A stretch of 64,000 nucleotides of DNA. It comes from Deuterostichococcus epilithicus (taxonomy: Eukaryota; Chlorophyta; Trebouxiophyceae; Prasiolales; Stichococcaceae). Under the pieces are notes generated by a model, which ran no database searches, was not told where the DNA came from, and saw nothing but the letters and a program-made list of their open reading frames with translations. Shown in pieces: positions 59,467 through 64,000 of this stretch; position 1 is the stretch's first letter; each line of letters opens with the position of its first letter. Where the stretch lies: positions 186,001-250,000 of the forward strand of contig JAVTLE010000013.1 of the NCBI GenBank assembly GCA_033439295.1. Direction: 5' to 3'. Made by a program: the position numbers and the translations under genes.

Positions 59467-60544
59467 GGTCCTCAGGGATTAAGCGTACCCCCCTTCTGCC
59501 CCTCCTTTGCCTCTGATTCTCTCCTATACCTCTCGCTTGCCTCTTCAGGTGTTGGAGGTTGATCCGCCTTGAAAGGGTGTGCAGCGCTGTTGCCTACTCA
59601 CTGCGCGTGGCACCCACCACAGGGCTGTGCATCTCCGCAGTGCCCATGACGGTCTTCGATGGCGGTCTTGCAGCCTCTGCGATGCTGTGATCCCAGTCAG
59701 TGTGCTGCTGCAGGGTGCCGCCCCCGCGACAGAAGGACGGTGTTCCACAAGTGCATACAGAGCAGGGTGGCGAGGATGGGGGCGAGTCCCCGCAGTGACG
59801 GTGTAGGGCAGGTGGGGAAGGACGGGCAAGCAGGGAAGGAGGGCTGAAAGGCCCGGGGGAGCAGCAGCGGGAGTTTGTGCAGCAAACGTCGATGTCGAGC
59901 TGCGGGGAGCGATTTGTATTGCATCTGCAGTACATCATGCAGCAGGGTGCAGGCATTCAGGGCGTATCAATTCTTAGATTGCTGCACATTGGCTGTCTGT
60001 CGAAACAGTTCAAGATGCAGAGGGGAGTCAAGACAGATGCAGAGGGGATCCTCCGTGCATTCGCTTGTCTGCACCGGTCAATACTCCGGACGAGAGTACC
60101 TATCGCCTGGGACACAGTTTCCTGTCACCACAGTCGTTCCCGTTTCACGTCTAGCATCGCCTCAGTGATCAATCGCAGTGAGTCGGGCGCAGGGGCGGGC
60201 AGCACTTGCGCCCCTCGGCGCGACATGCACATGCACAGATAGTCCTGGCCAGAGCGCGGCGCATGGTGACGCCTCCGGCATGCACACACAACAGTTGGGC
60301 AGAACCCAAAGAGAGAGCAGAAAAACAAAAGGGGGTCACGGGCCCCATGCTACCGCCTGGGGCGGGCGGTACTGTAGGGTCGCCCAGCAGTTCACATCGT
60401 CTGTCATCGCTCGGCCGAGCACTTCACTTGAGGCTGCTCCCGCCAGGAGGCCCGCTCGAGCCCTGACTCGCTCAGGGGGAAGGCTCGAGGGAAGCCCGCG
60501 CGGCAGGTCCTTCTCTTTGGCACCTGCAAATGCTGTCGCTGCTG
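59467..60544. other. Convergent 3' spacer without recognised gene
   Basis: Tail-to-tail region between the paired-Cys gene (+) and the unknown low-complexity gene (-). Only short overlapping frames on both strands. Confidence 0.4.
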
Positions 60545-63500
60545 CTACCGCAGGCGCCCCACGCCCTGCTGGGCGCGAAACGCGGCGATTTCCAGCTCCG
60601 AGAGTCCCACACCCTCGTCCTCAGTGCAGTCTGTCCAGCCGAGCGAGCGCAGGAAGGCCTCCTCCGCCGCCGGCAGCAGGTCGCCGCTGGCAGCAGGAAG
60701 CAGCGCCGCTGGGTCCGCCACCTCGGCCGCCGCCATCGCCGCCGACGCGTCATACGCGCCATTGTTGGGCGCCGCCAGCGGGCTGGGCTGCGGTGCCGCA
60801 GGCTCTGGCGGCGAGGCGTCGCCATCGCTGGAGAATGCGCGCTTGGCGGGAGAGTAGGGCTTTGGCGCGCCGCCGCTGCGCAGAGCCGCCGGCCGCAGTG
60901 ACAGCCCCAGCAGCGTGGAGCCCAGCGCAGAGCCAATGCCATCGGCTGCCGCCGCCGGCTTCACGGGCGCCAGCAGCAGGTCGGGGGGCCCACTCTTGGG
61001 CACGGGCGCCGGCTCGGCATCGGCAGGCTCGGCGCCGGGGCCGATGGCAGCTGCTTGGGCGGGCTCGGTGCCAGAGGCCCAACCTGGGCCCGCTGGCGGC
61101 TCGTCCGTCGCCGCTGCGCCAACAGCGGCGTCCGACTCAGCAGCGACATGCGCTGCAGCCTCAGCATCGGCCGCCGCCGCCGCCGCCCCCGCCGCCGCCG
61201 CGTCGGGCTGTGCCTCAGTAGCATCGCCCGCGGNGTCGCCGGCGCCGGCGCGCCACTCGCCGACTGCGCCGGCGCCGCCGCTGTCCCCGCCGCCGCCGTT
61301 CTGGGGGCTTCCGCCGAGGGCATGCTGCGAGCGCGGCCCAGGTCGGAGGCGCCGCCGCGGCGTGGACCGCGGCTGGCGTGGCGTGCCGAGCCAGGCTGCT
61401 GCCCTGCCCGGCCATCGGCATCGACGGTCTCTGACAGCCGCGACGTCCACATCGCGTCTGAGGCACCTGCAGGTCATGTCGGCAACCCGAGTGAGACATA
61501 GGACGATGCACACCTGAGCGACTGTTGGCGGTGCCGTGCAACTGGATCATGAGGCGCTAGGTTTGGCACATGCCGGCCACACCCTCCTCGAAGCACAGCC
61601 CAAAAAGGAGGAAGCTGACAGGGCAGCACACTACCTGCTGTACGCGGGCTTTTTGAAGCTGCCTGATGTAGATTAGGGAGGGTGCCAGCCGTGGGCTAAC
61701 CCCTCTGACAGCTGTGCGGCCATTCGCATCAAGATCTCAGCACAGAGCCACAGGGGATGGCACAATGTAAAGGGAAGCCTCACCAGCCGAGGACCGCCAG
61801 CTACGCTTGGTGGGGCTCAGCAGCATTGAGCGCTGCCCGCCGCCGCCAAAGGCGTTTTGCTCGCCAACAGCCTGCCAGACAGCAGCGACGCAGCGTATAA
61901 CCATTGCCTGGTCTGACCTCGATTTGGCGATGGACGTGCACATAACAGATGAATGGACCGGGCGAGCCGCATGAATGTTTGCATCACAAGTTGTGGCCCT
62001 CCTGCCGCTTGCACGTCAGGCGCATGCCCAACTGCGCCAAAGCACGCAGCGATGCTCACACTCCACTCACGCGCATGCACAGAGGTGGCCTGCAGCCTGC
62101 TCGAATTGAACAGCAGCGATGTGGAGGAGTCGCACCCTGCCATTGGGACTGATCGGACCGGCGCCGGCGCGCGGGCTGAAGCTGCCGCCCGTGCGCAGAC
62201 GCCTCGGCCGTTCCTCCTCGTCGAACTCCCAGCTGGAGGCGGCACCCAGGCGGCCGCCTCGGCCGCCGCCGCCGCCGCCGCCGCTCCCGTAAGGCAGGCT
62301 CTTGACGCGCAGGCCGCTGTCGCCACCGTCAACAGTCTCAGTGCTGGCAAAGCCGTTGGCGCCGCCGCCNCGGCGGCCGCCCAGGCCGGCGCGCCTCGGC
62401 GACGCCGGCAGCGGCCCAGCCGGGTGACGACCGGCGGAGCGGCTGCCGGCGGAGCTGCCGCCCCCCCGGCCGCCTGGTGGAATCACGCCGCCGGCGACGG
62501 CAGCGGGCGCCGGCCCGGCGCCGCGGCCCCGGTCGAAATTGCTGTAACCGCCGGCGGGGGTGGTGTGCGACAGGTGGCCCCACGCGCCATCAGCGTCCGC
62601 AGGACTGACACCATTGCTGCCACCACTCGGACCCCCGTGGCCGGCGCCGCTGAGCCCGCCGCCGCCATGGTCGGGACCGCCGCCGGCAGCGCCGGCGGCA
62701 CCGCTGCGGCCGCTGCCACCGTTCGGGCCGCCGGCCCGCCGCGGGAAGGGCTCCTGCGGCAGCGCCCCCCTGGGCAGCTTTGGCGATGATGGCACCAGAG
62801 TGGGCGGCGCCAGGTGCAGCTCCATGTTCAGAATCTGTGTCAAGACCAGGTCAGCTGTATGAGGTGTATGCACGGCCTGACAATCGCGCACCGTGTCCTG
62901 CTCAGCATCTCAGCACGAGTAAAGGCGTGCAGATGCCGAGGCCACGCCTGTGGTTGTGCCACCTCCAGTGACGTGAGCACAGGAATATATTTCATACCCC
63001 AGGTACAATCGAGGTGCCTGCCGTCAGCAACAAGGTTCACAGGTCCAGGTCATGATTGCGGCGGCAGAATGCCCACTGGGTGGTGGTGTGGCTGCGCCTG
63101 AGCATGCCGCCCGCCGCGGCCATGCTGGTGGTCCCGGTGTGGGCGTCGCCCCCGGCCGCTGGCGCCGCCGCCGGGCCCTAGTTGCGGCCCCGAGCCATTC
63201 ATCCGCTCAGCCGACCCTGCACCGCAGCAGAGGCTGTGCATAAGAGTGGCGCAAGAGAAACGACGGAGGACAACCCAGGCCTTGCGCAGGGGCCCTTGGG
63301 TGTCGTTGGGGGAAGGGACGTATCAGCAGGGTCTTTTACTTGGTGTGGACAGAGGCCCAGTCTCCGCACTGTAGTGAACCTGTCAATTCATCAAGATGAG
63401 ACTTCGGAAAGCAGCACCAACACGAGCAGCAGCGGAACACGAGCAGCATCGAAGCCAGCCAATCCATGTGCTCACCGGAGCGGATCAGCTGAGGCGGCAG

Positions 63501-63650
63501 CAGCGGCACCGCGTCCACAGCCCTGTGGCCGCCGCCGGCAGAAGCGCCGCCTGTGAGCGAGCCGCCCCTGCCGCCTCCGCCTGACCGCATCCACTGCGGC
63601 GTCAGCGACGGCAGCTCATCGTCGCCGCCGCCGCCGCCCAGGCCGCCCAT
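60545..63650 (-). CDS. Low-complexity protein of unknown function with conserved ends
   Basis: Five exons: 63650-63476, 63216-63077, 62834-62136, 61871-61784, 61466-60545; about 674 residues. The N-terminus has DDELPSLTPQWMRSGGG. The body is Gly/Ala/Ser/Pro-rich with short ordered islands: MELHLAPPTLVPSSPKLPRG, ASSWEFDEEERPRRLR, SMLLSPTKRSWRSSAGASDA. The C-terminus EEAFLRSLGWTDCTEDEGVG then LSELEIAAFRAQ resembles, from memory, the C-terminal motif of an uncharacterised land-plant family whose N-terminus has a similar P-x-W-L/M-R-S-G start. That relation is inference. The last exon is one base short of closing; an N at 61234 lies where the frame moves from the SETVDADGRAG frame to the DATEAQPDAAAA frame. 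A second N (62370) is in a Gly tract without frame change. Confidence 0.68.
61234..61234. other. Ambiguous base at a reading-frame switch
   Basis: N inside GCGGNGTCGCC in the last exon of the unknown gene. Upstream and downstream coding-like segments lie in different frames, and the exon is one base short, so the local length is probably wrong. Confidence 0.85.
62370..62370. other. Ambiguous base in a poly-Gly tract
   Basis: N within GCCGCCGCCNCGGCGG. The reading frame of the exon continues unchanged across it. Confidence 0.9.
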
Positions 63651-64000
63651 GGCGGGGGACACCGCTGCGGCAGCGCGCTTCGCAGCCGCGGTGTGCGCTC
63701 ACTGGCTGCAGGCACGCTGTGCGGGCTGGGCTGCTGGGAAGCAACAGACCATCCGCCTAGCTGTGCGTGTTGGTGATGTATGCTTCGCCTCGACCAATCT
63801 GCTGTGGCCGAGACGGCCTCTTGGTGCGGCCTCAAAGGGCACGTGGATTGCCGCCGACGCACTGCCTCAGCACAGCTGGGCTTCGGTGTGCCTCAAGGCT
63901 GGAGCTGCTGCCCGCAGCTGCGCGTCAGCGCTGCTGGCACCGGCTTTGGCAGCTGGAGCTGAGAGTGGCTTTGATGGTTGGAAGGCTGGATGCTTGTTGA
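63651..64000. other. Right edge, 5' flank of the unknown gene
   Basis: Should contain the promoter and leader of the minus-strand gene starting at 63650. No separate gene is supported. Confidence 0.4.

Noticed and set aside
1-64000. CRISPR arrays, rRNA and tRNA genes
   Set aside because: No regularly spaced repeats, no rRNA-like stretches and no convincing cloverleaf with intact T-loop were noticed by eye. A tRNAscan-SE run would be needed to exclude a tRNA firmly.

Overview
The window reads as nuclear DNA of a green alga (core chlorophyte). It is GC-rich with Ala/Gly/Pro-rich coding tracts. Genes are cut into many short exons by introns with GTGCGT/GTGAGT-type donors and (C/T)GCAG acceptors. 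Several products are typical of the plant lineage or of eukaryotes in general: RAP74, RNase H2 subunit B, DHHC palmitoyltransferase, TLC-domain protein and Golgi-type glycosyltransferases. No bacterial operon structure, CRISPR array, rRNA or convincing tRNA gene was seen. Long unspliced ORFs are mostly shadows of GC-rich exons, so I rebuilt genes exon by exon from conserved motifs and checked that intron phases closed.

Layout, left to right. 1.46-4.96 kb (-): purple acid phosphatase, nine exons, all seven metal ligands present. 6.07-7.12 kb (+): small HIG1/ENOD93-like protein (tentative). 8.89-11.96 kb (+): TLC-domain membrane protein with a long tail carrying two CxxCGDDHH motifs. 12.37-15.44 kb (-): an EF-hand plus transmembrane gene that appears to run into a degenerate Hint (hedgehog/intein) region. 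16.42-19.41 kb (-): one-TM coiled-coil protein. 19.93-24.81 kb (+): TFIIF alpha (RAP74), 13 exons. 24.8-27.8 kb: gene-poor, partly AT-rich. 27.84-31.95 kb (-): type II membrane glycosyltransferase with a DSDEF motif. 33.1-38.3 kb (-): GnT-IV (GT54)-like glycosyltransferase. 39.66-44.61 kb (+): membrane-anchored spermidine-synthase-like protein. 45.85-47.76 kb (-): DHHC palmitoyltransferase. 49.36-54.18 kb (+): family 8 glycoside hydrolase. 55.11-57.89 kb (-): RNase H2 subunit B. 58.39-59.47 kb (+): probable plastid membrane protein with a paired-Cys motif. 60.55-63.65 kb (-): low-complexity protein of unknown function.

Transcription direction alternates almost regularly, giving several head-to-head pairs with short intergenic spacers and tail-to-tail pairs with close 3' ends. 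No shared pathway links all the genes. The two adjacent glycosyltransferases, the palmitoyltransferase and the TLC protein are all endomembrane functions, but this may be coincidence.

The most unusual signals are: six phase-consistent GC-AG introns, all with CAG|GC donors; a GH8 enzyme in an intron-rich eukaryotic gene; relic copies of exons inside introns of two genes; the EF-hand/TM/Hint arrangement; and the duplicated CxxCGDDHH motif. Five sites contain N, one of them exactly where a reading frame switches, and several other frame breaks sit in G or C runs, so part of the apparent gene damage may be assembly error.
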